A DNA stretch of 64,000 nt from Cannabis sativa (GCF_029168945.1 NW_026870037.1:1-64000); one strand, 5' to 3'; counted from the first letter of the stretch, positions 11,492 to 25,150 are shown. Program-made: numbers and translations. The notes: a model not told the origin generated them from the letters alone.

Positions 11492-13824
11492 ATGCCTGAA
11501 GGTTTCCACTTAGAACGCCCTCTGTTCGCCGGTGCCTTAACTAGCACCTTCCCTCAAAGGTTCCAGGTATTTTTTTTTTCTTTTTATTTATTTATTTTAT
11601 TTTAATTTTATCTCACAAAAAAAGTAATATTCGAGAAGTTCCAGATCATCAGGTGAGGACTGAGGAGCTATGCTTCTTTCTAGTTTTCACTTCGTTTCTT
11701 TGAATACCCAATTTTTCATTTTAAGCTTCTGGGCATTAAAGATTTGTTTTTTTCTTTCACTTATGTTGTTTATTTATGCATTATTGATTGTTTTTTCTTA
11801 ATTATTTTGTGGGTTTAAATGAGGTGTTTGTGGATCCTTCCCGGGATGAAAGTTTGATCTTTGAGATATTAGAATTGAAGGAAGAAGTTGGTGATGATGG
11901 AAGTGCTTCATGGTTTTCTTCAAGACCTTGCCTCTGAACAAGAATCTGAAGGCTGCGTGGTAATTAAATTTTTCCCCTATTATTCTTCACACTCATTAAT
12001 TGTGTATTCATCTATCAATTGCTAACTTGATCATATTTTCCTTGTCTTAGATTGTTTATGGTTTTTATTTTGAAAGGGTTATCCAATTTGTTTCGTATAA
12101 ATGCGTACATGTTAATTTAGTCCTCTTCAGTTCTTATTCTCTAGTTTCTATCTATGTAAGATGGTAATTAAATGCCGATATATTATGATACTAGCTTTCG
12201 CAATATTTGGATATGAGAAAAGTTTCCCCAATAGTAGCTGAGATATGATTCAAACTATTGTGCCAAAGACTAATTTGCCTCAAATTAAAATTCAGGTGAT
12301 TGAACAGTCAGCAGTGACTTAGGGCCCCTGGACTGTGCTATAGGAGCACACCTGCTGTCATTATAACTGCAGTAGGCCAAATGGTATGTGTCCATAGTAA
12401 TCTTTTAGGTTGTGTTTGCTGTTGGTTATGGGTTTTTACTTTCTTTAGTTTGCCTTCACATTTAAGTAATGGATGATTGGCCTTTGGTCTATTGTGTGGA
12501 ATCATAAATGTCACCAACCTTGTATCTGTCGTAAACTTGTGATTATTGATGCTAGGTATCTGTTCTTCTACTTCCTTCAATGTGCCTCTTCTGTAGGGAC
12601 AAAGATGAAAAAACAAAAGGGAAATTGTGTTCAAATATGTATATATTTCAACATTTTCTTTCAAGTAACCTTACATAATATATCCTTTTCCTTTCCTGAT
12701 GACTGATATGGAATGGAAGAGAAATAGTGAAACAGTGTGCTGCTTCATCACCTGATTAATCATTATCGGTATTGAATATTTTCTTTCCAAATAATTTGTA
12801 TTGAACTGCCATTAGAAACATTTACGAAGAACTATGATGATTGCAAGAAGTGCTTTTGAAGCATGGCTTGTAGTTTCTCCATTGCATGGAAAATATTCTT
12901 TGTTTATCAAACTTCCTTTGAAGAATCTCAAATTTAAACTGTATTAACCTTTTGGGCTCATATCAATTCATTATTTTGGTTACTTGAACATAGGCTATCT
13001 CTAAGGGACGGCAAGGTAGGGAAGCACAAAATGTTGTGAGGGTAAGTTATTTCTCTTCTTTTTTAAATCTAGTTTAGGATTTTCTTTCCACCAGCTAATA
13101 ACGGTTTAGTGTTTCTGTGCTCTATTAATATTTTATTGTTATCTTGTGGGTATATGTTGCAAATGTTCGTCTTAAAGAAGTTAACACGGATATCCTAATT
13201 TCTGCATATGAGCCGATTCATATAAAGTAAGTACTAGGAGTTTGTGTTCTGCTGCAACAAGTTCTCGGTTTTTTGCTTTTCTTTATGAGAGTACAAATCA
13301 TTGATTAAATGCTATCACCTATACTTGAATAAATAACACCTAAAAGAAGAGCATCTACACATGAATATACTTACAACATTCAGTCAATTTATGCATATTA
13401 GTTGCAAGTGTAAAATTAATGCATCTTTTTCTTCCAAATGTTAAGATGTTGAATTTCAAGGATACAAATTTATTTCCTCTCAACATAAATTTTCCTGCCA
13501 GCAGTGCTTTAGTAATGTAAAGAGGCAGAGCATAATCTTCCTCCTCTGCACCCTCCTTGTGTTAGATTCTCAGATTGTGGTTCAGTTCCCAAATGTTTGA
13601 ACAGAAATAGATGGTAACAACACTGTTTTGTGTTGTGTTAATATTTCCGACACCCTCACACTTTCCTTATTGTTTTCAGTCCATTGAGTGAAAGTGCTAC
13701 CGCCGTCGGGGCTGGTGCTGCCACTCCTGCTGAGCTTTCTGGATGTGTGCCAATGCTTGAGGTCTTCAAACTTGCTGTCTCAACGTTTAAAGTCAACAAC
13801 TGGGGCCTTTTTGGAAGTGTATAG
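11492..13824 (+). pseudogene. MOG1: MOG1-like (Ran guanine nucleotide release factor family) gene, U1 copy, most disrupted
   Basis: MOG1 proteins bind nuclear Ran GTPase and promote nucleotide release in nucleocytoplasmic transport. Exons: 11492-11566, 11625-11652, 11821-11959, 12296-12383, 12994-13041, 13150-13226, 13680-13824. The parts read MPEGFHLERPLFAGAL, NIREVPDHQ, EVFVDPSRDESLIFEILELK, SASWFLQDLASEQ, APGLCYRSTPAV, GRQGREAQNVVR, DILISAYEPIHI and VFKLAVSTFKVNNWGLFGSV, matching the plant family along its whole length. U1-only damage: the exon 3 acceptor AAAG is AAAT (11817-11820), an extra T in ggttttcttc (about 11914) shifts exon 3, and there is an extra G after the exon 4 TAG. The defects shared by U1-U4 (exon 4 TAG, GG at the exon 6 acceptor) are also present. 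The U1-only homopolymer changes could be consensus errors. Confidence 0.88.
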
Positions 13825-14102
13825 ATGAGTCATAGGGCCATGTATAGATTATACATGAATAGGGTGGTTGTTTTGGATTTAATGATTATTTTTTGTTCAG
13901 AAAGATTGTTGCCAGTCACCAAACTTAGTTTCTGTTGTCATCTTCCATTTTCTTTGAATGTTGAACTGAATGGCTTCTTGGTTTGGTGACTTTGGTCTCA
14001 GTCGTTTTTGTAGAGTCTGGATTGTTAAAATTACTTTCGGGTCGTCTTCCTCTCATGCCCTCTCTGCACTGGAGATGTTACTGTTTGTGTGCAGTTTTAC
14101 AC

Positions 14103-14108
14103 AATAAA
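14103..14108 (+). terminator. AATAAA poly(A) signal of MOG1 (U1)
   Basis: AATAAA about 280 bp after the stop, in acacaataaaaataaa, with T-rich DNA downstream. Confidence 0.5.
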
Positions 14109-14455
14109 AATAAACCCCTAGGGCTTTGTAAATGATATCACTTCTTGTTTTTTTTTAACAAAATTTTGTGTTTGATAAATTGACCAGAATTTCATTGAAT
14201 TATAAAACTTTAAAACTTAAAACTTTTTGAAAGGACAGTTAGTGACCACATTTTGGGTAATTTTTTTTTCTTCTTTTTGTCATGTATTTTTTAACCTTTT
14301 ATTTTAATTGATTCAACATGTACTTTTTAACTTGATGAAAGCGCTTTAAGGCCACTCTGGTTAAAGAAATATAACTAATTCGATGTTATATATAGTTTTT
14401 AGAAAAATAAAATTTATCCTAAATCGCTTAAATACAATAGTATAAGTGCCCTTTC

Positions 14456-14483
14456 AAAAAAAAAAAAAAAAAAAAAAAAAAAA
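14456..14483 (+). repeat. Poly(A) tract, ~28 A (end of U1)
   Basis: Follows gccctttc and precedes gaaaagaaaac. Its length varies between units. Confidence 0.8.
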
Positions 14484-14587
14484 GAAAAGAAAACAATAGT
14501 ACATAATGCACAATGTTATTTAATAATCCCTTTACTTTAGTTAAATAACATCTCCAATTAAAGGTTGGAAATTGTTGGGAATAATTG

Positions 14588-14597
14588 TATATAAAAG
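14588..14597 (+). promoter_or_regulatory. Candidate TATA box for the U2 DRB-like gene
   Basis: TATATAAAAG about 370 bp upstream of the exon 1 ATG, just before the unit boundary. It is kept in U3, U4 and U5 but degraded in U6 (tatttaaagg near 61373). The 5' UTR length this implies is plausible; no transcript evidence is available. Confidence 0.4.
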
Positions 14598-14967
14598 TAT
14601 GTTAAGAGTGAGACTAGTATAGTAACGCATACTTATTGAATGGGAAGTGAAGCTGGTTCAATAAGCATGATTAGCGTAAAAAGGTAGTAGTACACCTAAA
14701 AAGAATAAAGAAATATAATTCTCTTAATTTACGTGGAGGCCCGATTAGTTTATTGGTGCTCATATAGTCATATGTTAGACATGGAAAACAAAGCACAGCA
14801 ATATGTGTGTGTTGTCTTTAACACGTGGGAAAAGCCTTTGATGTCCTTTGGTAACTAACAACCATATAAAAAAACTTGGAAACTATGCATTTGATGTTCA
14901 TCTTCTTAAAGAGTTCTTCAGTAAGCAAGTTCAATACTTCAACACTAAGCAGAGAAAGAGAAAAAGA

Positions 14968-17327
14968 ATGTACAAGTCGAAGCTGCAGGAGCTTTGCCAC
15001 AAGAATCAATGGGGTTTACCAAAGTACACCTCTAGCGAGATATGGGCCAGATCATAACCCTCTCTTTGGAGCCTCTGTTTGAGTCAATGGCATTTCTTTT
15101 GACTCTTTCGTCGTCTTCAAATCCAACAAACAAGCCCATAACCATGGTGCCATGCTTGCTTTTCTTCACTTCAATTCTCCACCTCCTGGTTCACTTTCTT
15201 TCCTTCTTTCTTGTGTTATATAATGGTTTGTCCCCAATTAGTTTCTTTCATTAAGCATATTGATTCTTATTCGATTGTGTCATCAATGGCATAGGCTGAA
15301 CATGCTGTTGCAACACCTATGGTTGAAGAAAGCAACCAGAATCTTGATATTCGATCGAATGTTTCTGGCTTGAAAAGTGGTAAGGAGCTTCAACTTAGTA
15401 AGTTTTTAAAAGCTTTCTTAAGCTAACTTGATTTACCATACTCAGAAACTACTCCAAAAAAAAAATAATGATAATAATAATTGCTTGTTAAGTTAAACAA
15501 TAGCTGAGATTATAAACCATATCATTTTTTGATGGTACTTCTTTGGCTAATGATGTAGAAACATGTCTCTTAGAAGTATCATATTGCTATTAAAAGGTCA
15601 TATGTACCTTTATATGTGGTGAAAGATTGATATAGAATAAAAAGGATTGTAAAGATTATGCTGAAATTTGTTGGTCGTAACATCCTTTTGCTTTTCATTA
15701 TGGTTTAGATTCTTCAACAATAATCAAACCAACAAGGGGAGAACGAAGCATCGAAGAAAAACTGGAGATTCTCAAGATGCAGTCAGATGATTTGGGCATC
15801 AGTGTTGGTGATGGTGAGGAGACTAAAGGTACATAATTTCAAAGTATATGTATATATAATTCTATGTTATACAGAAAGGTAATTAGGTAGTATCTATTGA
15901 AGTGAAGTTATTTTTGTTGGGATTGTCAATAGTTTAATTTCTCGAGAGTATTATGTTTTAGTCCTAATATTTTAGATTTTTCATTATCTGCAATCATCCA
16001 TAGTATTCATGTGTTTCTTATTTTAAACTATCAAAGTTCATGGTGTCAACTTCTATAAGTTACACAAAATTGAACTAAAGCACATTAGTCTTTGTTAGAA
16101 ATGTTCTTTTGAACCCTTAAATTTTTTAAGACTAATGAAATTTCACTCATGTATATATATAAAACTATTGTCCAGTCAAGAAGCAAGCTGCAAATATGCT
16201 AGACGGAGAAATTTCGGTTTGCCGGTGTACTTTTGTGAATGTGATCGTTGTCCTGAGGCCACTCAGTTTATGGCAACAAGCATACGGTTGGTGACCAAAT
16301 TTTTGAGAGCTCTGGATCCTTCAACACTTCGAAAGACGCTGAAAGTGATACTGCAAAGGTTGCTTTAATGTCTTTCTTAATGGAAAACTTTCAAGAGGCA
16401 AGCACTCCAAAGTAGCTAAGAGCTTTTTCTTTTCTTCACAAATCTTTAGATGCTGCAAAGCTTGGTGTTTTATAGAACTGTAGTTGTATTTAGTTTTAGT
16501 GAAGAATGTTTAGAATGGGTTTCTATATTGGAATTTTCTTTCTACTGCTTCAGTTACATGTTCTCATAAAGATCATATCTCGTGTGGATGAATATATAGA
16601 AAATTGTTAGTCTAATTTACTTTTTTCCATCTACGGGACGAGTCTCGAGTTTACAAGAATCTCTTGCAAGAGCTAGTTCGGAGAAGATTTAAGCACTCCG
16701 AGTTTATAAAACTATAAAACGTGGTGAACCCCACAAGCCTATTTTCTTTACTAGTGTGGAGCCGGATGGAGAAATATTCCATGGGAAAGCAAAGAAAAAT
16801 CCAAGAAACAAGCGAGTTGGATGCCGCAAGTGGCCGCCTATGTCGCTCTTCGTGAACGTAAGTCCGAAAAACAGCTTCATTCTTTCTAATTGATTCCTTT
16901 TGCCGACTCTAATCTTCTATGTTCAAGTTGAATCTTATTTTGGTAGTTTGACTAGTTAGGATGTAGCGACTTTACAAGTAAATCAGAAACTGGAATATAC
17001 ATTAAAAAGGTAACCAATTACCATGAAAATAGTAAATTATGAAATGAATAATGTGTTTATTTTCATGACATCTATCTTCAGGTGGATCAATTCAGAATGT
17101 CAACTTCACTTCCTCTAGTTTAGGAGCACATACTCCCAAATCAACTTGGAGCTCTTGTGTGGCCTATGACTTGGGGCAGAGTCTAAAACACCAATGCATT
17201 TTGGTTCCACATCAACCTCGGCATTTATGTTGAAGCTAAAGAGAAGTTTGGTACATTAGCATTCGGCGAAACCACTGTAAGCACAATGGAAGTGGACAAC
17301 TCATACCCTGCAATAACATCTCATATG
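14968..17327 (+). pseudogene. DRB-like dsRNA-binding protein gene, U2 copy (disrupted)
   Basis: Exons: 14968-15180, 15295-15379, 15709-15828, 16176-16397, 16637-16857, 17082-17327. Introns 1-3 have GT/AG ends, and introns 2 and 3 both join in phase 1, so exons 2-4 read through. dsRBM1 (exon 1) carries a TGA at 15080-15082 where U6 has TCA. One extra base near 15033 (ctctagcgag against ctctatgag in other units) also shifts this frame. Exon 4 is a divergent dsRBM and exon 5 a well-conserved one (HKPIFF, GEIFHGKA, then a basic C-terminal helix). Exon 6 starts cleanly after TTCAG and reads open to ATG|GTAAAT at 17327, where recognisable coding stops. Confidence 0.82.
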
Positions 17328-17572
17328 GTAAATTTGAGTTTATATTTTTTTTTTTTTTTGGTAAATTGCGGCATAAATACTTAATGTTTCAGATTTTATA
17401 CACTTAAATACTAAATGTTTACATGGGTTTTTTGCACTATTTTTTGATAGTTTTGATACCTTTTACGACTTTTGTGCCTTTTTTGGCTTTTGTGCCATTT
17501 TATGGCTTGTCCCTATTTGTTTAGGGTAATTTTGTAGTTTGGTCAATTGGCAAGAGAAGTGATTTTGCTCAT

Positions 17573-17816
17573 GATTTCTATTTCAACGACTTGTTCTTTT
17601 TTGACAGATAAGTATTTTAAGTTTAAGTCCTTATGTTAAATATGGATTTTTTTACTATTGTTATTTCACATTATCTTTTCATTATATTAAATATGATTTC
17701 TATTTCAACGACTTGTTCTTTTTTGACAGATAAGTATTTTAAGTTTAAGTCCTTATATTAAATATGGATTTGTTTACTATTGTTATTTCACATTATCTTT
17801 TCGTTATATTGTGTAG
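17573..17816 (+). repeat. Two-copy ~122-bp direct repeat (U2; also in U1, U3, U4)
   Basis: The word gatttctatttcaacgac begins at 17573 and again at 17695. The two copies run through taagtttaagtccttat and cattatctttt with few differences. Equivalents are at 3065/3198 (U1), 32015/32137 (U3) and 47453/47575 (U4). The duplication predates the array because all units share it. Confidence 0.85.
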
Positions 17817-18060
17817 TAATAGAGTTTTATTTTGTTATTTTGTAGGTTATTTTGTGGAGGGCACCTACAATTACAGAGAATTACTAATAATCCTAATTTT
17901 AAACTTAATTTGTTTGATATAATTTTTCAACATTTTTATATTAGGGTGCTAGTTTATTTTTGGAAGCAAAATACCTAATATTACAATTCTCTTACACCAT
18001 TACTATCACTTCCGTTAACTCATAAATATAGACACGTGGAGGGTTCAGATGCATTACATT

Positions 18061-18313
18061 TATTTTTATTTTATTTTAAAACTTAATATTCTTAATATCA
18101 GAAACTAAATGCTACTTGTAAAAAAAAAAAACTAGTTCTCATAACGATTTTCACTTGATATTGACACTTCAATTCGATAATCATGTTCCATATACTGCAC
18201 TGGTTCACTCAGCTACGGTAATTTAGTATTGCATCTCTCTTATTTTTTAAAAAAAAACAAATAATATTTAGTTTTTGATATTAAGAATATTAAATTTTAA
18301 AATAAAATAAATA
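18061..18313. mobile_element. Hairpin MITE-like element (U2)
   Basis: Same two ~50-bp inverted arms, at 18061-18110 and 18262-18313. The inner region is slightly diverged from U1. Confidence 0.6.
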
Positions 18314-21300
18314 GTGAAAATTACATAAAATATGAGATTTTGTAAAAAAGTTACAAAAATATGGCATTTATAGGTTTGCCACTCTTCTATGACATTTTTT
18401 CACATTTAAGACTTTTTATGGTATTTGATATGCCATATTTTTATAAACCTATTATACAAACCCATATTTCATGGTTTTGTTTCTAACTTAATTAGTTTTA
18501 TTTTTTTTTTAGTTTATTTTACATTTACATTTTAGGGTTTCTTTCTATTTGAAAAATTTACACGAAATACTAACTTTTTTTTTTCACACATTACAGTTAT
18601 AATTTGACAAAGAAATTTTTACATTTATACTTTTTTTAATTTTTTTCTTTTTTTTTTTTAGTTTTTTACTTATTAAAGTTTTAAAAAGCTTTTTTTTGTC
18701 GTTTTTATATATTTTTTGGTCAATTTTGGCTCTATTTTTTCTTTTTATTTTTTAAGTCAGTTGTTGACTTTTTTCTTTCTTTCTTTCTCTTCTCTCTCTC
18801 TAATTTTCTTTTTTTTTTTTTTCTAATTTCTCTTTGTGTCTCTCTCTTTTTTTTTTTTTCTCAAACTATTTTTTTTCTCTTTGTATATATATAAATATAT
18901 AGGGCAATTTACACTAATATATACATTATATAATTTTATTACAATATATGTGCATAATAATTTATTTTCATATAATCATACATTTTATCTATTATGAAGA
19001 AAATTATTTTCAATTTATTATACAATATATAAATCGTAAGTATTTGATTATTTAATTTATTATCACTCATTATTATAGTTATTGAATGATATATTATTAA
19101 TTATTTTATATTTTTATATAATTTTAAAAATCAACCATTATTATAAATATTGAAAGTTTGTATTTAGATTAAATCACTATTTAATTCTTCCCTATAAAAC
19201 TATTATTCACATACAGAATATATCCAAATACAATATACTTAAATTTTAATTATTTATGTTTATAAAAATTATACTAAGAAGATTATTTTTTTTTATTTAT
19301 TTTTATTTATTTACAAGTGTTTTCTTTTGATTTGTATTTTTTTTTAATTATTATTTGTGTTATAAATGTATGCAAATTTTTTTGTTTATATTTTGTTGAT
19401 ATATTATCACATTTTTATTTATTGTAAATGATTCTCAATATTGATTTTTTCTATAAATAATTTTGTGTTCATTAAGTAAATCATATGCACATATACTTAT
19501 CTACAATTTATGTTTTATTTTTTCTAATTAAATAATGTTTGAAGTTTATAAAGTTATGTTTGTTTATTTATTTTTTGATGTAAGAATTGTTTTTTAATAG
19601 ATAAATTTATTCACTAACTCATTAGAAAATAATCAACATATAGAAACAATAGAAAAAATATATATTTATTTTAGTATAGTATAAATATTAGCTATATGTC
19701 TATTTTTATGTTTACAATTATAATAAACATACCAATAATATAAAATATTTTGTATGTATATATGTGTTTCTTTTATTTTCTATTAATTAAACATATTAAT
19801 TTAATAAACAAAATAATAATATTCACATAGGTTTATTATATCACTGTATGTGTGTCATGTTTATTTTTTAGTTATTTTTTTAGAAAATAAATAATATACA
19901 TAAAAAAATTGTTTATCTTTTTTTTTTTTTTTGTGTCTTGTTTATTTTTTCTAATTAAATAATATTTAGAGTTTATAAAGTTATGTTTGTTTATTTATTT
20001 TTTGATGTAAGAATTGTATTTCTATAGAAACAATAGAAAGAAAAAATATTTATTTTAGTATAGTATAAATTAGCTATGTCTATTTTTATATTTACAATTA
20101 TAATAAACATACTAATAATATAAAATACTTTGTATATATATGTTTATTTTATTTTCTATTTATTAAACATAAAATTTAATAAACAAAATAATAATATTCA
20201 CATATGTTTATTATATCACTCTATGTGTGTCATGTTTATTTTTAGTAATTTTAAACATTGATTTATATTTATATACATTAATGTTTATAATTTTTATATT
20301 TATTTTATTGAAAAAAAAACTTATTAGATTATAATAATTCATACTAAAATATATAATAAATATTTATTATTTAATAAAATAAATATTTAATTTGTTTATT
20401 TTTTATAAAACTATTTATTATTTATTTAATTAATTTTACGGAATTATTTATTTTGAATTTTTATTATTACTAATATTTAAAATATTAATATAATAAATAT
20501 AAGGATAAGATATTATAAAATAATATTACCAATATTAATTACATTAATCTATTTATGGTAATTAGTTTAATCATTAATGATTTATATTATTTAATAATTA
20601 AAATATATGGTTTTATGTAATAAGTTTTCAAAATGTATAAATTTTTTAAATAATTTTTTTGCACATTTTTTGTAATTATTTTGTTTTTGTTGTACATTTA
20701 TGAAAAAAGTCTTAGATATAATTAGTGTACATTTTTGTATCACATTTTTTTTACGTAAATTAAACTTGTTTTTCTTTTATTTAAACTACTATTTGTTTTT
20801 TTTTGTTAAAAACTAATTATTTTAATAAAAACGAAGAAAAAAAAACCAGTTTCATTAAAATCATCGTGAAAAAAAAAGCAATATAAAAAATCATAATCTC
20901 AAAAGAATACAAACTTTAAAAACTAGTTTCATCAACATTGAAAAGAAACTATTAATTTCATTAAAAGAATAAAAAAAATTGTTTCATCAACAAGATAATG
21001 AAAAAAATTACAATCTAAAAACGATACTACCTTTAGAAACTAGTTTCATCAATATTAAAAGAAACTAATTATTTCATTAAAAGAGGCAAAAAAAAAAATA
21101 GTTTCATCAATAACATAATGAAAAATACACAATACCTAATAGAACTAAACTTTTACAAACGATACTAAATTTAAAAACCAGTTTTGAACATATAAATTTT
21201 ATATCAATACCTAATAACCAAACTTCTAACTTCATTCTTTATTTTGGCATTTAATTTTTATTTGCTTGCTCAAAAAATATAATTGATTTAAACATACATT

Positions 21301-21674
21301 ATGTAGCAAATATAACAAAGAGAAAAAGAAACTAAAATCAAAGAGAAAAAAAAGAAACAAAAAAAAATTAAAGAGACAAAAATGCAATAAAAACCATAAA
21401 AGAATAACAAAAAAAAAAACAATGGAATGTGAGAAACCAGTTAGTAAAACAACCAAAATAAAAACAAACAAATAAAAACCAGTTTCTTGAAATAATCAAA
21501 TAAAAAATTGAAACTTAAAACTCAATTATGAACAACAATAAAAAACAGCTTATGAAAACTAGTTACTTAAAAAAAAAACAATTATGAAAATAATAAAATA
21601 ATATGTGTGTCGAAATCGATTATTTAAAATAAAATAAAAATTGTTGTTCAAATATCATACAATAATAAAACCAG

Positions 21675-23247
21675 TGTAACGCCCTTACTTACGTAAAATA
21701 AGATGCCATAAATAAACTGGCGTTAAGATACTAATGTTGCCTTTATTAAAAAAATAACAATTTTCAAAACATGGGTACCCAGTTCAAAATAAAGTATTAC
21801 CACTTAGGGAAAACTAATAGAAAATTTAAACGACAACATCCTCGATAAGTTTAATAAATTAAAAAAAAACTTTCAGCGGAAGATGGCCAAGACCACACGC
21901 GATTACATGATCACACGAGATACACCCCATGCCGCCGGACTCAACTTGTCACCGAAAACTTACGGACTTACTTATCCGCACATAGGGGTAAATAAGGGGT
22001 GAGCCGCAAAGCCCGCAAGGAAAAAACAAAATACTATGTACCAACATTCACAAATCATAGCACAAACATATACATCAAACATACAATAAACTAATCATAA
22101 GTATAAATAGAGGCGACCACACAAATACCGAAATACCACACACTCACACTCCAGCCTTCCATACAAATGCGGAAGTCTTACGTTCTTAACCGAACGCAAG
22201 TACCAATAACCAAGGCACCCTTTACGTACCTTTGCCTCACTTACCACATCACCATACATGTGTGGTTTCCAACCACTTCCAAGTACGGAACATGATTAAA
22301 CGACCATATACAATCCATCGACAAAACACTAATATTTCACCGAAACTATCACATTCCACAGTTTCAATACAATTTATTCAAGCACTCATACTAGGTACTC
22401 AAACCATATAAAAAGCAAGTATAAAGTATAATTATTTTTCCTTACCTCAACTCCGCTGTAATTAATTCCTACGATACCTTCTAGGCCCTATAACATTTAA
22501 CGAAACCCTTAGTCCACCGATAAACTCAATATATTTATTACTCTTACTGTACAGCAACTTTAGCCTAGAATTTGACTTATAAAACGTTTGAATTAGAAGT
22601 CAAACTGTTCACAAAGTTTTTAGTTAATTGAAAGACCTTTCTAACGATATAAAGATCATCAAATGCGGGCATCCTTTTTCAATAAACTAGCAGCACAAGC
22701 TACACTATCTCCGTTACATGTACTCAACAATACCTTCCATCGTTCTTAACCATTCCTCGGCTTCCATTGGATCCGAGCCCCCTTCAAAATTTGGTGGGTG
22801 TTGCTTGCGGAACCTTTCATATGTTGGTTCCCATCGACCCTCCTACGACACAGTGTATTACACCGGCAAAAATCGATGTTGTCCTTGATTGGGTTGTTCC
22901 TGACGGTTGTGAGCCTCTTCATCTCGCTTCCTAATTTCTTCCCTGAGACGAGCAACTTCTTGCGCCAAATCTTCTTGTTGTGGTGGCACCACTACGGGCG
23001 TTTTGGTGTTCTTGCCAACTACCCCGGCGGGGACTTCGTGGTTGCCCCCACCTTGACACGGTTGTTGTCCATTTACAGGGGCATTTTGATTCTCCTGGAT
23101 CACCGCCTCGACAGGTACATGCTGGTTTCCCCTGCCTCGACCGCGACCTCGACCGCGAGCACCTCCTCGCCCCCGACCTCTAGCTCGGTCTCTTACAGCT
23201 GCTCGACCTCGACCGTGAGATTCTTTCTTCTCAAGGGAACCAAGTAT
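21675..23247 (-). mobile_element. Ty3/gypsy remnant (U2)
   Basis: Same structure; gag at about 23247-22664 on the - strand. The segment 22858-23103 is open, but the link to the ERFRKQ segment is broken near 22845-22858 (ctacgacacagtg). The LTR-like part runs 21675 to about 22660. Confidence 0.8.
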
Positions 23248-23657
23248 TAATGAAATTATACCTATAAAAAATGAAATTATAGAATTAATATATGAACTAG
23301 GCCTTATTATTATATGTAGTTATTAATAATTGAAAAAAAAAAAACTTATCGTGAGATAGTTCTAGTACATCTTTTATATATACTAGGTGAGTATTCTAGA
23401 TGCAGCGTAATTTTTCTTATTTTATTTCATTTATACTTTTTGTTTGCTTAACTTTTATTTTATAAATAATTGTAACAAAATTTTATATAATGTAAATTTT
23501 GCATCTTAATTATAGTACAAATTATATATTTATTATTATATTGGAGATAAGAGAGTAAGAATAAATCTTTAAAATGGGCATTATAGATTTTTGAACATTG
23601 TTTTCTTTTTTCTACTTTTTTTTAAAAATAAAATTTGTAATATACCTTTAATAATTA

Positions 23658-24058
23658 GGCTGATTAGGATTTTTGCCCCTCAAGCTTTAACACGTACTAA
23701 ATCATACCCCTTAACTTTTAAGGTCGTTAAAAATGCCCCCTGAACTATTGAGATTGTTAGATTTAAGGACTTTTGTCCAATTTTAGTAAAAAAAAAATCT
23801 AACATAGATGAAAGTTCATGAGACATGATTTAGTACATGTCAAAGTTTGAGGGACATGATTTGGTAGATATCAAAGTCTGGGGAGCATGGTTTAGTACCT
23901 AAACAATCACTGAAATAGTAAAATTGAATGAAATTAGACAAAAGTCTTTAAATCTAACAATCTCAATAGTTCGGGAGAAATTTTTAACGGCCAGAAAAGT
24001 TCAAGGGAACATGATTCGGTACATGTTAAAATTTAGGGGGCAAAAATCCTAATTAGCC
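23658..24058. mobile_element. Long-TIR MULE-MITE-type element (U2)
   Basis: Starts ggctgattagg and ends cctaattagcc. Both ends match better than in U1, supporting GGCTRATTAGG as the true terminus. Confidence 0.75.
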
Positions 24059-25150
24059 CAATAACTATAATGTGGACAATTATGAAAAAAAAATAGTTAA
24101 AGAATATTTCTAAATATTAAAGCAGTAAAGGGTGTATTGGTGCACCATTTTTTAAGGGTTACACCGTAGATACTTTTTAAGATATATACTACTACTAAAT
24201 TCTTAACATGTACTTATTTAAATAAAATAATATAAAATAAAAAAAAAATTAGAGAAAATCCGTAGTAGGAACATAAAAGAGTATTTTGGTAAACCCATTA
24301 TTTGTTTCGATATTTTGGAGAGTTTTTAGTCCAATTTTTTTAATGATTCTCTCGTGTTATAGTTATTTAGGACCACCCGTAAATTTTTAAAAAATTCTGA
24401 ATAGTTTTACCATGCCGAAAAATAAAGTTAAAATAGTTGCTTAATACATATATAAAAAAATATCATGCATGCAACAAAATATTTAATTTTTTTAGCATTG
24501 TAAACTAAATTAATTGCAATATATTTGGTAATATATATTAGGTGGGAAAAAAAAGAATTCGATTAGGACATATGTAATTTCTGTTTTCGGGAATATACGA
24601 TACCCTCGAATGAAGCAATAATAATTCCATACCACAAATGAACTTTAATTTATTTTTTTTTTCAATCATGAACTTTGATTAATTTTGTGATAATATAATA
24701 GCTATATTTTTTTTTATTATTAATTAATCAAATTTGATTATATCTAGCGCCAGTAGTCATGGCGACGGATCGATCAATATGTACAACAAAATATACGTTT
24801 TAAGTTTTTTGAACGCGTGTGGTAAACCGTAATATCAAGAACTCTTTTTTCGATCGTAAACTATTCAGAATTTTTCAAAAATTTACAAGGATGATACTGT
24901 AAATATAACGAACACTGCTATGAAAAAAAAATTAAAACAAAATATTTCGGCATGTAATTTCGGACATAGAGATTAACTATGAAGTTGTAATTAGCATTTC
25001 TCTATTATGAATCTTCGATCGTATGCATGCCTCCTAATAAGCCAACACCTCTACTCCCTAAGGTTAGCCCCAAAATTAAACTATAATATTAATATTATAC
25101 GGTCTTTGTGTAATAAAAAAAAATATATTATTTAGTGATGTAATAAAAAA

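Larger units (their letters stand above)
1..14611 (+). repeat. Tandem unit U1 of a ~14.45-kb direct array
   Basis: The sequence starts gactagta, the same boundary that recurs at 14612, 29063, 44498, 58925 and (as gactagta after gtgg) 61397. Order inside: DRB-like exons, AT-rich spacer, Ty3/gypsy remnant, long-TIR element, candidate snRNA-type block, MOG1 gene, poly(A) tract. U1 differs most from the others, with many small indels in the DRB and gag blocks. Its left edge coincides with the window edge, so an earlier unit may exist. Confidence 0.95.
17328..21674. other. AT-rich spacer of U2
   Basis: Same content as in U1: direct repeat at 17573/17695, hairpin element 18061-18313, larger duplication from 19511 and 19940, A-rich repeat stretch about 20843-21185. 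It has few C or G residues in CHG context and is almost identical between units. No gene seen. Confidence 0.85.

Noticed and set aside
12338..12664. A 108-residue - strand frame and a 77-residue + strand frame (12473-12706) in MOG1 intron 4
   Set aside because: Both lie within intron 4 or overlap exon 4, use intronic sequence, and have no domain. They are chance frames repeated in each unit.
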